Shown here piece after piece: positions 18,909 to 30,244 of a DNA stretch of 64,000 nt; positions within the stretch are counted from its first letter, which is position 1, and every line of letters begins with the position of its first letter. The stretch lies in assembly GCF_000980815.1 (NCBI RefSeq), contig NZ_CP011311.1, positions 2,070,773-2,134,772 on the forward strand, read 5' to 3'. The DNA comes from Corynebacterium camporealensis (lineage in GTDB: Bacteria; Actinomycetota; Actinomycetes; Mycobacteriales; Mycobacteriaceae). A program made the position numbers and the translations under genes. The notes below the pieces were generated by a model. The model was not told the DNA's origin and made no database searches. It saw nothing but the letters and a program-made list of their open reading frames with translations.

Positions 18909-19082
18909 CTATTTCCTCCAGCGCCCGCGGAAGTTGAGCCCACCTGGCAGGTTGACCCACATGCCGCCGCGGGAGTTGAAGGTGACCGGCCCGACCTTCG
19001 TCGACATGGAGGCTCCCGAACCGGAGAAGTTCAGCCAGCTGTTCTTGCCGGTCTTCTTGCGCTTACGAAAATAAAGTCCCAT
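18909..19082 (-). CDS. DUF4236-family small protein
   Basis: A 57-residue protein starting MGLYFRKRKKTGKNSWLNFS and ending NFRGRWRK. DUF4236 proteins share exactly this plan: MGxxFRK at the start, then short beta-strands with G-S-G-x-S turns (here FSGSGASMSTKVGPV). Family members occur singly or fused to other domains; function is unknown. It converges on mutY with 11 bp between the stops and is divergent from the lipase gene. Confidence 0.75.
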   Translation of the reverse strand: MGLYFRKRKKTGKNSWLNFSGSGASMSTKVGPVTFNSRGGMWVNLPGGLNFRGRWRK

Positions 19083-19141
19083 GGCAAGAAATTTTAACCG
19101 AAAGAGTAGATAGCGTGATTTCTTTATATTAGTATGTCCGC

Positions 19142-20389
19142 ATGTTCAGAAAATCTCTCTCTTCTCGCCTACTTTCTTCCTTGGCCGCGGCCCTAACCGC
19201 CTGTGCTGTGGCATTAGTCCCCAACACCGCCTCCGCTGACCCTGGTGCAGTCTTAGGCTCCCGACCCACCACGCATACCGATGGCGACCTGAGCTCCGCC
19301 ACCGCCGCGAAAGCCCAAACTTTTAGCTACGAATCCACCCTGCAAAATGGCGCGCCCACCACCGTGACCGGCACGCTCTTCGAGCCAACCCAGGCCTGGG
19401 CCGGCGAGGGTGATCGTCCCACCATCGTCTTCGCGCCCGGTACCCGCGGGCAGGGCGACCAGTGTGCGCCCTCGCGTGCGGTCGGCCAGGTCGGCAACGC
19501 CGCCCTGGGCCCCGCCGGACAGCTGACCACCAACATCAACTACGAATACCCCTTCTTCAAGGCCGCCACGGACCTGGGAATCCGCGTCGTGGTGACCGAC
19601 TACGTCGGCCTGGGCACGCCCGGCCACCACTCTTATGTCAACAACATCGAAGAAGCACATGCGGTTCTTGATGCCGCCCGCGCTGGCCTCCAACTTGCCG
19701 GCGCACCTGCCGATGCCCCGGTCGGCCTCGCCGGCTACTCCCAAGGTGGCGGGGCCGCCGCTGCTGCCGCCGAGTGGGCCAACGACTACGCACCCGAGCT
19801 CAACATCAAGGGCACCTACGCGGGCGCTCCCCCGGCTGACCTGGTCAAGGTCATGGCTGCCGTCGATGGCACCAGCATCGTCCATGTGCTTGGCTACGCC
19901 ATCAACGGTTTCGCCTCCCGCAACGCCGAGTTCCGCGAGCGAGTTCTGAGCAACCTAAACCCTTGGGGCATCCAATTCTTGCGTTCCGCATCTGGCGCCT
20001 GCATTCCTGATTCGATGGCTACCTGGGCTTTCGTGCAGACCCGCTGGCTGACCAAAGATGGGGCGAGCCTATCGAAGATGGTGCAGCGCGACCCGGTGAT
20101 TCGTGAAGTCCTGGAAGAGCAGAAGCTCGGCAGCCGTCCGCTGAACGCCCCGATGCTGGTCGCCAACGCACCTGACGATGACATCATCCCCTTCGATCAG
20201 GCCCGCACCATGGCTGGCGACTACTGCGCCCTGGGCGGCGAGGTCTACTTTGAGGCCGCCAACCCCACCCGCTTCGTTCCCGGACCGGGCATCAACCACG
20301 CGTTCCCATTGCTGGGTTCTGTCCCGCACGGCCTGGACTACCTGATTGAACGCTTCAACGACGTTCCTGCACCAAATAATTGCGCCTAG
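19142..20389 (+). CDS. Secreted lipase (LIP family)
   Basis: A 415-residue exported triacylglycerol-lipase-like hydrolase. A Sec signal peptide (SLAAALTACAVALVPNTASA) is cleaved near residue 32. The nucleophile is in GYSQGGGAAAAAA; the likely acid is Asp in NAPDDDIIPFDQ and the base His in GINHAFPLL. Size and motif order fit PF03583 secretory lipases, widespread in skin corynebacteria for releasing fatty acids from host lipids. Four Cys in the mature part could form disulfides. It is followed at 25 bp by a co-oriented secreted protein gene. Confidence 0.85.
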   Translation: MFRKSLSSRLLSSLAAALTACAVALVPNTASADPGAVLGSRPTTHTDGDLSSATAAKAQTFSYESTLQNGAPTTVTGTLFEPTQAWAGEGDRPTIVFAPGTRGQGDQCAPSRAVGQVGNAALGPAGQLTTNINYEYPFFKAATDLGIRVVVTDYVGLGTPGHHSYVNNIEEAHAVLDAARAGLQLAGAPADAPVGLAGYSQGGGAAAAAAEWANDYAPELNIKGTYAGAPPADLVKVMAAVDGTSIVHVLGYAINGFASRNAEFRERVLSNLNPWGIQFLRSASGACIPDSMATWAFVQTRWLTKDGASLSKMVQRDPVIREVLEEQKLGSRPLNAPMLVANAPDDDIIPFDQARTMAGDYCALGGEVYFEAANPTRFVPGPGINHAFPLLGSVPHGLDYLIERFNDVPAPNNCA

Positions 20390-20414
20390 AAACTAAACGG
20401 TTAAGGTATCTACC

Positions 20415-21038
20415 GTGAATTTCAAGACGGGTACCCTTCTGGCAATTAGCGCTATCGCGGTCATCGCCGCTGTGGCATTCGCCTTCTCCGTGTTCTTCTC
20501 CGGCTCGGATGCCGAGCGCATCGACGCGGAAGGAACCAGCGCGGTCTTCTCCGAGGAAACGACTAGCTCTTCCGAGCCTGAAACGACCGAGGAGTTCACC
20601 GAAGAAACCAGCACCGAAGAAACCGAGGACGAAACCACGGAAGAGACCGCCACCGTCACTAAGACTGAAGAACGCACCGAGGAACGCACAGTAGAACCCG
20701 ACCCCCCGGACATCCCGGCACCGATGATTCAGGCGGGCCTGCGCCCGGCGAATGCGGTCTGCGATGACACCCCGGTGCTCATCGTGGAGTCCGTCCTGGA
20801 TGATGGATCCGGCAACCAGGCCGCCCAGCGCATCCCGGAGGTCATGGACATCTACCCGGGCACGGTCTTCTATACCCCGGGTGCCTGCCCGTCGCTGCGC
20901 GCGAGTGTGGATGGCCAGGACGTCTATGCCGTCGCCCGAGAGTACGACAACACCGCCGCGCTGTGCGATGCCTGGGCCGCCCAAGGCGGCAACGCCCGGC
21001 TACTTAACGGGGATACCTCCTACAGCAGTCCCTGCTAA
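20415..21038 (+). CDS. Membrane-anchored protein with Glu/Thr-rich stalk
   Basis: A 207-residue protein starting at GTG 20415. One N-terminal helix (LLAISAIAVIAAVAFAFSVFF) anchors it; an 80-residue Glu/Thr/Ser stalk follows (EETTSSSEPETTEEF) and then a compact domain of about 100 residues with four Cys (NAVCDD, GACPSLR, ALCDAW, SSPC). That domain resembles the small extracytoplasmic modules attached to corynebacterial signalling and lipoproteins, but I cannot name it. Possibly an operon with the lipase. Confidence 0.6.
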   Translation: MNFKTGTLLAISAIAVIAAVAFAFSVFFSGSDAERIDAEGTSAVFSEETTSSSEPETTEEFTEETSTEETEDETTEETATVTKTEERTEERTVEPDPPDIPAPMIQAGLRPANAVCDDTPVLIVESVLDDGSGNQAAQRIPEVMDIYPGTVFYTPGACPSLRASVDGQDVYAVAREYDNTAALCDAWAAQGGNARLLNGDTSYSSPC

Positions 21039-21067
21039 AACCGGGAAAATCTCCCATAAAACCACTC

Positions 21068-21103
21068 CAGCCCGCGCAGAAGGTTCATCCTCCTGGCGGG
21101 CTG
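21068..21103. terminator. Hairpin between converging gene ends
   Basis: CAGCCCGC (21068-21075) pairs with GCGGGCTG (21096-21103). No long T-run follows on +; on the minus strand GGTTTTATGG follows, so it may serve clpC. Confidence 0.4.
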
Positions 21104-21130
21104 AAAGTGTGCTCTGACTAGCTAGATCTC

Positions 21131-23896
<2,766 letters not shown>

Positions 23897-24155
23897 ATCT
23901 ACCTTTAATCGGTTCCATTACTAACGTTTCACCCACTCTAACGCGCACGCGCGCCGATCAGTCCCACCTTGCACTCTCCCCAAGCCCCTAATCCCCTATT
24001 TCCCCTGGTCAACATACTGTACGCCGGTAGCGAACAGGCCTTAGAAGAGCCTTTGCTTGACGATGCCCCATTGTTCAGCCCCAAAACACTTCCTCACCCT
24101 GGGTACGGGCGCTAACATCGATAATCGTTCCCTAGTACTAATAGAAAGCTCTCTC

Positions 24156-25475
24156 ATGTCCGCCTTGCCGCAGTACTTTTCCTCCACCAAGGCCCTGCGC
24201 CTGATTTCTGAGTTAGCCTCCACCGACCAATCGAAAATCTATTTAGTTGAAAGCGAGTGGTCCGGCGATAAGCAGTACCTCGAGGTCTTCACGCCGAATA
24301 CTGTGGCCGACCCCGCGGCGGCGACGCAGGAATTGCAGGGGCTTAGCCATGCGGGCATCGCAAAGTATGCAAGCTCCGGGCAAAGCCCCGACGGTGAGTT
24401 TTATGTTCTGCGCCAGGCCGCCGGTGGGCAGACGCTGGCCGATAGCGTGGGCAGTTCCAACCCGTGGCAGGAATCGCTTTCCGACGACGCCACCAACTCC
24501 ATCCTTAACGACCTCGCCGACACCACTGCTTACCTGGAAAAGCACGACGCGCAAGCCAACCTCGAGGCCAAGCAGGTCGCCTTAGAAGGCAACACCCCTA
24601 AGGTCATCTCGGTGCTGCCGAAGGCTCTGCAGGGCGATCCCTCCAAGTCAGCGGCTGCCTTTAGTGCCCTGGCCGGCACCCTTGCCCCAAGTTTTGCCGC
24701 CGCGGCCGCATTAGATAAGGCACGCACAGGCTCCGCCGCACCGCAGCCTGAGCCCCCGAAGCAACCTTCGCCGCAGCATGAGCGTCCGCAGAATCCTTTC
24801 AGCGCACCCGCGCAGCAGTCATCGCAGCCTGAGCGCCCGTCTACCGATGCTTTCCCAGCACAACCCCAAGAGCAGCGCCCCTCGCAGCAGTTCCCGCCGC
24901 CCAACAACAACTTCCAAGGTGGCAACTTCCAGGGCAATAATTTTCAGCAGAATTACCAGGCCCCGGCCCAGCCTTATTCCCAGCAGACCGATGCGCCGAA
25001 CAAGAGCAACAAGGGCATGCTCATCCTAAGTGCGTGCCTGCTGGTTGCTGCGCTGCTTATCGGTGGTGGCGCACTCTGGTACGCCAACTCGAACCCTTCC
25101 TGGAACGACGAGGAATCTCAGCTGGCGGCCACTTATCCCGACATGATTGGCAACCGCGCTGGCCAGGAAGGCGCCCTCGATACCACCTGCGAGTCGCGCG
25201 CCCCGGGAGCCGGGCAGCAGGCCGTTATCACCTGCACTGGCGAGGAAATCAGCTACTCGGCGACTTACTTCGACAGCGTCGACGAGAAAGACGCCGCGAT
25301 GCCCAACGAAGACCCGGTCGCACTATCGAGTGATTCCTGCGCCATCGAAAGGTACGACATCACCGACGCGGACGAGACGACCTACGCCATTAGCGTGCGC
25401 GGCACCCCGACCGCTTTCCTGGTGTGGGGCCCATACGCTGAGCTGCACCACTTGAGTCTGCCGTACTGCGGCTAG
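24156..25475 (+). CDS. Membrane protein with kinase-like N-lobe lacking catalytic residues
   Basis: A 439-residue protein. The first 200 residues follow the order of a Ser/Thr-kinase N-lobe: SKIYLVESEW (glycine-loop/beta2 position), YLEVFTP where V-A-x-K is expected, ELQGLSHAGIAKYASSG (alphaC and beta4), then EFYVLRQAAGGQTLADSV (hinge). The catalytic Lys, HRD and DFG motifs are missing. A Pro/Gln/Asn-rich linker (about 200-285), one transmembrane helix (GMLILSACLLVAALLIGGGALW) and a 120-residue outer domain with four Cys follow. ATG 24156 is preferred; the frame is open to 24057. The pseudokinase reading is inference. It overlaps the next, convergent gene by four bases. Confidence 0.6.
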   Translation: MSALPQYFSSTKALRLISELASTDQSKIYLVESEWSGDKQYLEVFTPNTVADPAAATQELQGLSHAGIAKYASSGQSPDGEFYVLRQAAGGQTLADSVGSSNPWQESLSDDATNSILNDLADTTAYLEKHDAQANLEAKQVALEGNTPKVISVLPKALQGDPSKSAAAFSALAGTLAPSFAAAAALDKARTGSAAPQPEPPKQPSPQHERPQNPFSAPAQQSSQPERPSTDAFPAQPQEQRPSQQFPPPNNNFQGGNFQGNNFQQNYQAPAQPYSQQTDAPNKSNKGMLILSACLLVAALLIGGGALWYANSNPSWNDEESQLAATYPDMIGNRAGQEGALDTTCESRAPGAGQQAVITCTGEEISYSATYFDSVDEKDAAMPNEDPVALSSDSCAIERYDITDADETTYAISVRGTPTAFLVWGPYAELHHLSLPYCG

Positions 25476-25927
25476 AACAAAATACCTCCCAAGATGATGC
25501 CCACCAAGCCTGCCGCAACAGCGGTCACGACGATAACCTGGGTGGAGGTGTTCTTGTAATCCTCGCCCAGGGCGTGGGCTTTGGAGGTGGCGTCTTCGCG
25601 GGCCGTCGCAAAGCTCTGTTTAGCCGAGTCGAAGCCGTTGCCGGAGTGTGCCTGCGGGGCCGCGCCGGTGCCCCCGAGGTTCATCTCTGCCAGCTGGCGC
25701 AGCGCAGGCACGGTGATGGGTTCGGCATCTAACTCGCCGAGACGCTTGTCGTAGACTTCGCGCTTGCGCTCATCCCCCAAGATGTTGCTGGCCAGCTTGA
25801 CCTCTTCTTCCCCACCCGGGTTGTCGAAAGGGCCGGTGGCCAGCCGGGAATCCAACTCCCCGCGCAGGTCAGACGTGGATGCCGAGCGATCCAAGCCCAG
25901 CGTGTCATACAGGTTGTAATGCGCCAT
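25472..25927 (-). CDS. J-domain-like tail-anchored protein
   Basis: A 151-residue protein. The first 75 residues (MAHYNLYDTLGLDRSASTSDLRGEL ... ERKREVYDKRLGEL) trace a DnaJ domain, with the Y-D-x-L-G-L start and the R-x-x-Y-D end, but the HPD loop that activates DnaK is absent. The C-terminus is a single hydrophobic helix (VIVVTAVAAGLVGIILGGILF) running to the last residue, so it is probably tail-anchored facing the cytoplasm. It converges with the pseudokinase-like gene, and the 3' ends overlap. Confidence 0.6.
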   Translation of the reverse strand: MAHYNLYDTLGLDRSASTSDLRGELDSRLATGPFDNPGGEEEVKLASNILGDERKREVYDKRLGELDAEPITVPALRQLAEMNLGGTGAAPQAHSGNGFDSAKQSFATAREDATSKAHALGEDYKNTSTQVIVVTAVAAGLVGIILGGILF

Positions 25928-26251
25928 AGGGAGTGCCTTTCGTTCACGATCGGGAATGGGGTGCCATCATGTTGCAATCACTCATTGTTGCAAAAGAATC
26001 TTTAGGCCGGGAACATACCCCCCCCCCCGTTTTCCGCAGCACAAACCTATTTCTGAGACAATATAAGCAGTCTCACATCAGCTTTTTCCAACTCTCTGAG
26101 CAGGCTATTTTCAGCTCAAATCCAGAAACTAATTACGAGTACTAAATTTCACCCTCCACAGCACTGCTTTGCGATGCCCCCACCATCGCAAAAGCCCAGC
26201 GCAACCAGTAATTTAAACACTGTACACACCAGTTTCTTGGAGAGGTTTCCC
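25928..26251. other. Divergent intergenic region with poly-C tract
   Basis: No gene is supported in these 324 bases. It holds the upstream regions of the J-like gene and the CAP-domain gene and is more AT-rich than its surroundings apart from the C11 run. Confidence 0.4.
26018..26028 (+). repeat. Homopolymer of 11 C
   Basis: An uninterrupted C11 between two divergent genes, 90 bp upstream of one start and 224 bp upstream of the other. Tracts of this length slip readily and could alter promoter spacing; they are also frequent sequencing-error sites. Confidence 0.7.
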
Positions 26252-26786
26252 ATGCCCCCGCATCAACATTAGCCTCAACGCCATTAACCTGGCCGACTTC
26301 CGCCAGATCATCGCCCTGGTCATGACGCTGATTACCATCGTCGGCGGCGTCGCTGGCCTCGTAGGCGCTGGCGGCAGCAGCTCCGGTGGTGGCGGCATCC
26401 CATCTATTGGTTCCCAGCAGGTAACCCAGCAGCAGCTTATCGATGCACTCAACGACTACCGTCGTGCGAACAATAGGACTGAGCTGCAAGCCATGCCTGC
26501 GCTCAATGCCGTTGCCCAGAACTGGTCTGACACATTGGCGCGCCCTGGTCAGCCCTTCGACCACAATCCTCACTACAGGGATCAGTACCCTGCTGGCGCT
26601 TCCTTGGAGTCCGAGAACATCCTGCAAAACCACAGGGGTGCAAGTGCTCAGCAGCTTATTCAACAGTGGGCTAATTCGCCGGGCCACCGTGCAAACATGC
26701 TGCGGCATGGCATCACCCATGTCGGCGTCGGCATTACAGTACGCGGAAATACTCTGTGGGCAGTGCAGAACTTCGCTAAGTACTAA
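26252..26786 (+). CDS. CAP (SCP/PR1) domain protein, apparent frameshift at codon 3
   Basis: ATG 26252 has GGAGAGG six bases upstream but the frame closes after six codons. Removing one C from the CCCCC run at 26255-26259 joins it to the downstream frame and gives 177 residues beginning MPRINISLNAINLADFRQII. A hydrophobic helix (IIALVMTLITIVGGVAGLVGA) then leads to a CAP domain: LLDALNDYR-like start, then GENILQ-like SENILQNHRG, QWANSPGHRANMLR and HVGVGI. The CAP cavity His residues appear in FDHNPH and PGHRANM. These secreted or anchored proteins are common in corynebacteria; their activity is not defined. Confidence 0.7.
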
Positions 26787-26812
26787 GGCTTATTGCGCCT
26801 AGATATCAGAAA

Positions 26813-26845
26813 TTCCCGCCTCCCCAGGCGGGAATCTTCTTGTTT
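26813..26845. terminator. Bidirectional-type terminator
   Basis: TTCCCGCCT (26813-26821), loop CCCC, AGGCGGGAA (26826-26834), then TCTTCTTGTTTT. It lies between the converging CAP and exporter genes. Confidence 0.85.
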
Positions 26846-26851
26846 TATGGC

Positions 26852-28291
26852 TTAGGCGGCCGGCTGCTCGATGCGCTTGAGCATCGGGGCGAGGATGACA
26901 ATCGCAATGGCCAGCACGCCGGCGAGCAGGAAGGCCCACTGGGTGCCCTGGGCGGTGGCGGCGGCCTCGCTCATGCCGGACTCGAGGCCGGCCTGGGTGC
27001 CGCGGGAAAGGAAGACAACCAGGAAGGCCGTACCGGTCGCACCGGCGAGCTGCTGCAGGGTGTTCATGATGGCCGAGCCGTGCGAGTAGAGGCTGTCCGG
27101 CAGGGAGGACAGCGCGGTGGTCATCAGCGGGGTCATCATCAGCGCCATGCCGACGGCGAAGATGACGTGCATGGTCACGACCATCCAGACCGGGGTATCC
27201 ATGCCGAGGGTAGCCATCAACCAGATGCCGCCGGCCAGCATGATGGCACCCGGGACCATGAGGATGCGCGGGCCCTTGCGGTCAAAGATACGACCAACGA
27301 TTGGTGAGATGAGGCCCTGCAGGAGGCCACCCGGCATGACAACGAGGCCGGTGACCAGGGCGCTGACGCCGAGGGAGGTCTGCAGGTAAATCGGCAAGAC
27401 GGTGACCGAACCGAGCATGAGGCCGAAGGAGACCAGCATGATGATGACGGCGATGGTGTAGTTGCGCACGCGGAAAGGACGCAGGTCCAGAAGAGCGCGT
27501 TCCTTCTTGGCCAGGGAAAGCTGACGGCGGGTGAAGATCACCAGGCAGATCGCACCGACGATGGTGATGACGATTTCGGTGGTACCCTCACCGTTGAGGA
27601 TCGCCTGCATCGAGGACAGGCCGTAGACCAGGCCGCCGAAGGCGAAGGCAGAGAGGATGACGGAGAGAATATCGAGCGGGGTATTGCGGTTCTCACCAAC
27701 GTTGGCCAGCTTGATGTAGCCGAAAATCATGATGAGCACCATCAATGGGACCATCACCCAGAAGATGAAGTGCCAGGTAAAGACGTTGAGCACCGCACCG
27801 CCGACCGTCGGGCCGAGCGCAGGGGCGACGGCGATGACGACAGAGATAACGCCCATGACCGAGCCGCGGCGCTCCAGGGGAACCAAGGTCATCGCCACGG
27901 TCATCAGGGTCGGCAGGATAATCGCGGTACCGCCGGCCTGAATCACGCGGCCGAGCAGCAGCAAGATGAAGGTTGGTGCGATGGCGGCGACGATGGTGCC
28001 GACGACGAAGAGGCCGGTGGCGGTGAAGAAGATTTGGCGCGTCGTAAAGCGCTCAATAATAAAGCCCGTGGTGGGGATGACCACGCCCATCGTCAGCATA
28101 AAGCCGGTGGTCAGCCACTGCGCAGTGGTAGCGGGGATTTCAAAGTCCGCCATGATGGACGGCAACGCGACCGACAGGGAGGTCTCGTTCAAAATCATGA
28201 TCATCGCGGCGAGAACGAGGACGCTCAAGTTCGCGAGGACTTCTGTAGACAGCTTCGGATCGCCGTCGGTGCTCGGGGAATTGTGGCTCAC
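26852..28291 (-). CDS. DHA2-type MFS multidrug exporter
   Basis: A 479-residue drug:H+ antiporter of the 14-helix EmrB/QacA class. The family motif A is represented by GFIIERFTTRQIFF and the drug-export motif C by GVISVVIAVAPALGPTVGG in helix 5. GTG 28291 is chosen (AAGGAAG six bases upstream); the frame extends to 28351 without a better start. A 16-bp inverted repeat lies about 125 bp upstream, possibly for local control. Substrates cannot be predicted. Confidence 0.85.
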   Translation of the reverse strand: MSHNSPSTDGDPKLSTEVLANLSVLVLAAMIMILNETSLSVALPSIMADFEIPATTAQWLTTGFMLTMGVVIPTTGFIIERFTTRQIFFTATGLFVVGTIVAAIAPTFILLLLGRVIQAGGTAIILPTLMTVAMTLVPLERRGSVMGVISVVIAVAPALGPTVGGAVLNVFTWHFIFWVMVPLMVLIMIFGYIKLANVGENRNTPLDILSVILSAFAFGGLVYGLSSMQAILNGEGTTEIVITIVGAICLVIFTRRQLSLAKKERALLDLRPFRVRNYTIAVIIMLVSFGLMLGSVTVLPIYLQTSLGVSALVTGLVVMPGGLLQGLISPIVGRIFDRKGPRILMVPGAIMLAGGIWLMATLGMDTPVWMVVTMHVIFAVGMALMMTPLMTTALSSLPDSLYSHGSAIMNTLQQLAGATGTAFLVVFLSRGTQAGLESGMSEAAATAQGTQWAFLLAGVLAIAIVILAPMLKRIEQPAA

Positions 28292-28416
28292 TGCGACTTC
28301 CTTAACGGAGAAAAGCAAAAGGTAATAAGGGCAAAAAGGGCGCCCTGCCACAGGCGTAGATTCACGTCCTTGCTAAGTCACAAGGGCGGCTACTGCCTGG
28401 TGCAGCGCGCTTTAGT

Positions 28417-28432
28417 TACTGAAAATACAGTA
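28417..28432. promoter_or_regulatory. 16-bp inverted repeat upstream of the MFS exporter
   Basis: TACTG-AAAATA-CAGTA, a 5-6-5 inverted repeat between the exporter start and the end of lysS. The spacing suits a TetR/MarR-type dimer, but no regulator gene is adjacent. Confidence 0.3.
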
Positions 28433-28505
28433 CACGTTTCCCCACAACTCACCTAAGCGAGCGCGGGGATGCAGTGAGCAATGCCACGAGCCGTGGCTGG
28501 TGTGG

Positions 28506-30083
28506 TTAATTCTCCGGCTTAACCAGCGGGAAGAGGACGGTCTCGCGGATGCCCAGGCCAGTCAGGGCCATGAGCAGGCGGTCGATGCCCATGCCGGCAC
28601 CGGCTGTCGGAGGCATGCCCTGCTCCATGGCGGCGAGGAAGTCCTCGTCGAGCACCATGGCTTCATCATCGCCGCCAGCGGCCAGGCGGGCCTGGTCCTC
28701 GAAGCGCTCGCGCTGAACAACCGGGTCGATCAGCTCGGAGTAGCCGGTAGCCAGCTCAAAGCCACGGACGTAGAGGTCCCACTTCTCAGTCACACCCGGC
28801 TGGCTGCGGTGCTGGCGGGTCAGCGGGGAGGTCTCCACGGGGAAGTTCTTAACAAAGATCGGGCCTTCGAGCTGGTCCTCGCAGAGCAGCTCCCAGATTT
28901 CCTCGACCAGCTTGCCGTGGCCCCAGCCGCCGTCCTTCGGGACATCCAGGCCGATGACATCGGCAAGCGCTTTGAGCTCATCGACGGTGGAGTCGATGGT
29001 GACCTCCGGCTGGCCCGGGAACTTACGCTGCAGGGCCTCGTTCAGGGAGGGGTACATCTCGATTTCGGGCCAGGTGTCGCCGCCGAGGTCGTACTCGGTG
29101 CCATCGGCAAGCGTGACGGTGTGCGAGCCGAAGACCTCCATGGCCACAGCCTGGATGGACTCGCGGATGGTGCGGGCACAGTCGGTGTAATCGCCCCAAG
29201 CCTGGTAGGTCTCCAGCATGGCGAACTCCGGCGAGTGGGAGCGGTCAACGCCCTCGTTGCGGAAGTTGCGGTTGATCTCAAAGACGCGATCGATGCCGCC
29301 GACAACTGCCCTCTTCAGGTACAGCTCTGGGGCAATGCGCAGGTAGAGGTCGATATCCAGGGCGTTGGAGTGGGTGACGAAAGGACGTGCCGCCGCACCA
29401 CCGTGCAGGGTCTGCAGCATCGGGGTTTCGATCTCGACGAAGTCCTCGTCTTCCAGATGATTGCGCAGCGCGCGCATGACCTTTACGCGGGTCATCGCAT
29501 TCTTGCGGGCCTCCTCGCGCAGGATGAGGTCGTTGTAGCGCTGGCGCACGCGGGTATCTTCCGCCATGTCAGCAAAGGCGACCGGCAGCGGGCGCAGCGA
29601 CTTCGCAGCCATGGTCCACTCGGAAGCCATGATGGACAGCTCGCCGCGTCGAGAAGCAATGACGCGACCGCGCACGGAAATGAAGTCGCCCAAGTCCACG
29701 TCGGACTTCCAGGCGGCCAGGCGATCCTCGCCGATTTCTGCCAGGGACAACATGGCCTGCACCTGGGTGCCGTCGCCATCCTGCAGGGTGGCAAAGCACA
29801 GCTTGCCGGTATTGCGCATAAAGATAAGGCGACCAGCAATCGCGTGCTCGACGTCGGTCTCCTCGCCCACCGCCAGGTAGGTCACCCCATCCTCTTGAGG
29901 GGCGTCAGCATCTTCTTCCTTGCGGACCTGGAACTGTCGACGCAGCTCCGCCATCGAAATAGTGCGTGCGACCTCAACCGGGTAGGCCTCTACACCGGAT
30001 TCCAGCAGGCGGGCGCGCTTTTCGCGACGAATCCGCAGCTGCTCCGGGACATCGTTTACTGGGGTATTCTTCTGCTCACTCAC
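28506..30083 (-). CDS. lysS: Lysyl-tRNA synthetase, class II
   Basis: A 525-residue LysRS. An N-terminal OB-fold anticodon-binding domain ([17 protein letters not shown]) is followed by the class II core: motif 2 [18 protein letters not shown] and motif 3 [13 protein letters not shown]. It charges tRNA-Lys. In M. tuberculosis lysS and clpC flank lsr2; here an exporter, a CAP-domain gene and the pseudokinase-like pair lie between them. The gene is divergent from phoX with 161 bp between the starts. Confidence 0.95.
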   Translation of the reverse strand: MSEQKNTPVNDVPEQLRIRREKRARLLESGVEAYPVEVARTISMAELRRQFQVRKEEDADAPQEDGVTYLAVGEETDVEHAIAGRLIFMRNTGKLCFATLQDGDGTQVQAMLSLAEIGEDRLAAWKSDVDLGDFISVRGRVIASRRGELSIMASEWTMAAKSLRPLPVAFADMAEDTRVRQRYNDLILREEARKNAMTRVKVMRALRNHLEDEDFVEIETPMLQTLHGGAAARPFVTHSNALDIDLYLRIAPELYLKRAVVGGIDRVFEINRNFRNEGVDRSHSPEFAMLETYQAWGDYTDCARTIRESIQAVAMEVFGSHTVTLADGTEYDLGGDTWPEIEMYPSLNEALQRKFPGQPEVTIDSTVDELKALADVIGLDVPKDGGWGHGKLVEEIWELLCEDQLEGPIFVKNFPVETSPLTRQHRSQPGVTEKWDLYVRGFELATGYSELIDPVVQRERFEDQARLAAGGDDEAMVLDEDFLAAMEQGMPPTAGAGMGIDRLLMALTGLGIRETVLFPLVKPEN

Positions 30084-30244
30084 GCACCCAAGGATAACCT
30101 ATTGGCTCTGGCCAGCGAATCTGGGCTAGAAGCGACGATTCACCCAGAGTTCACATGAAGTAAACCTAATTTCAACCAGGTTGTTACATCGCAGGACTTC
30201 ACTAACACAGTCCCCATTACTGCGATCTTATTGGAGTGTTCCCC

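Noticed and set aside
28500..30158. 552-residue plus-strand frame opposite lysS
   Set aside because: Exact antisense of a complete class II LysRS; no ribosome-binding site.
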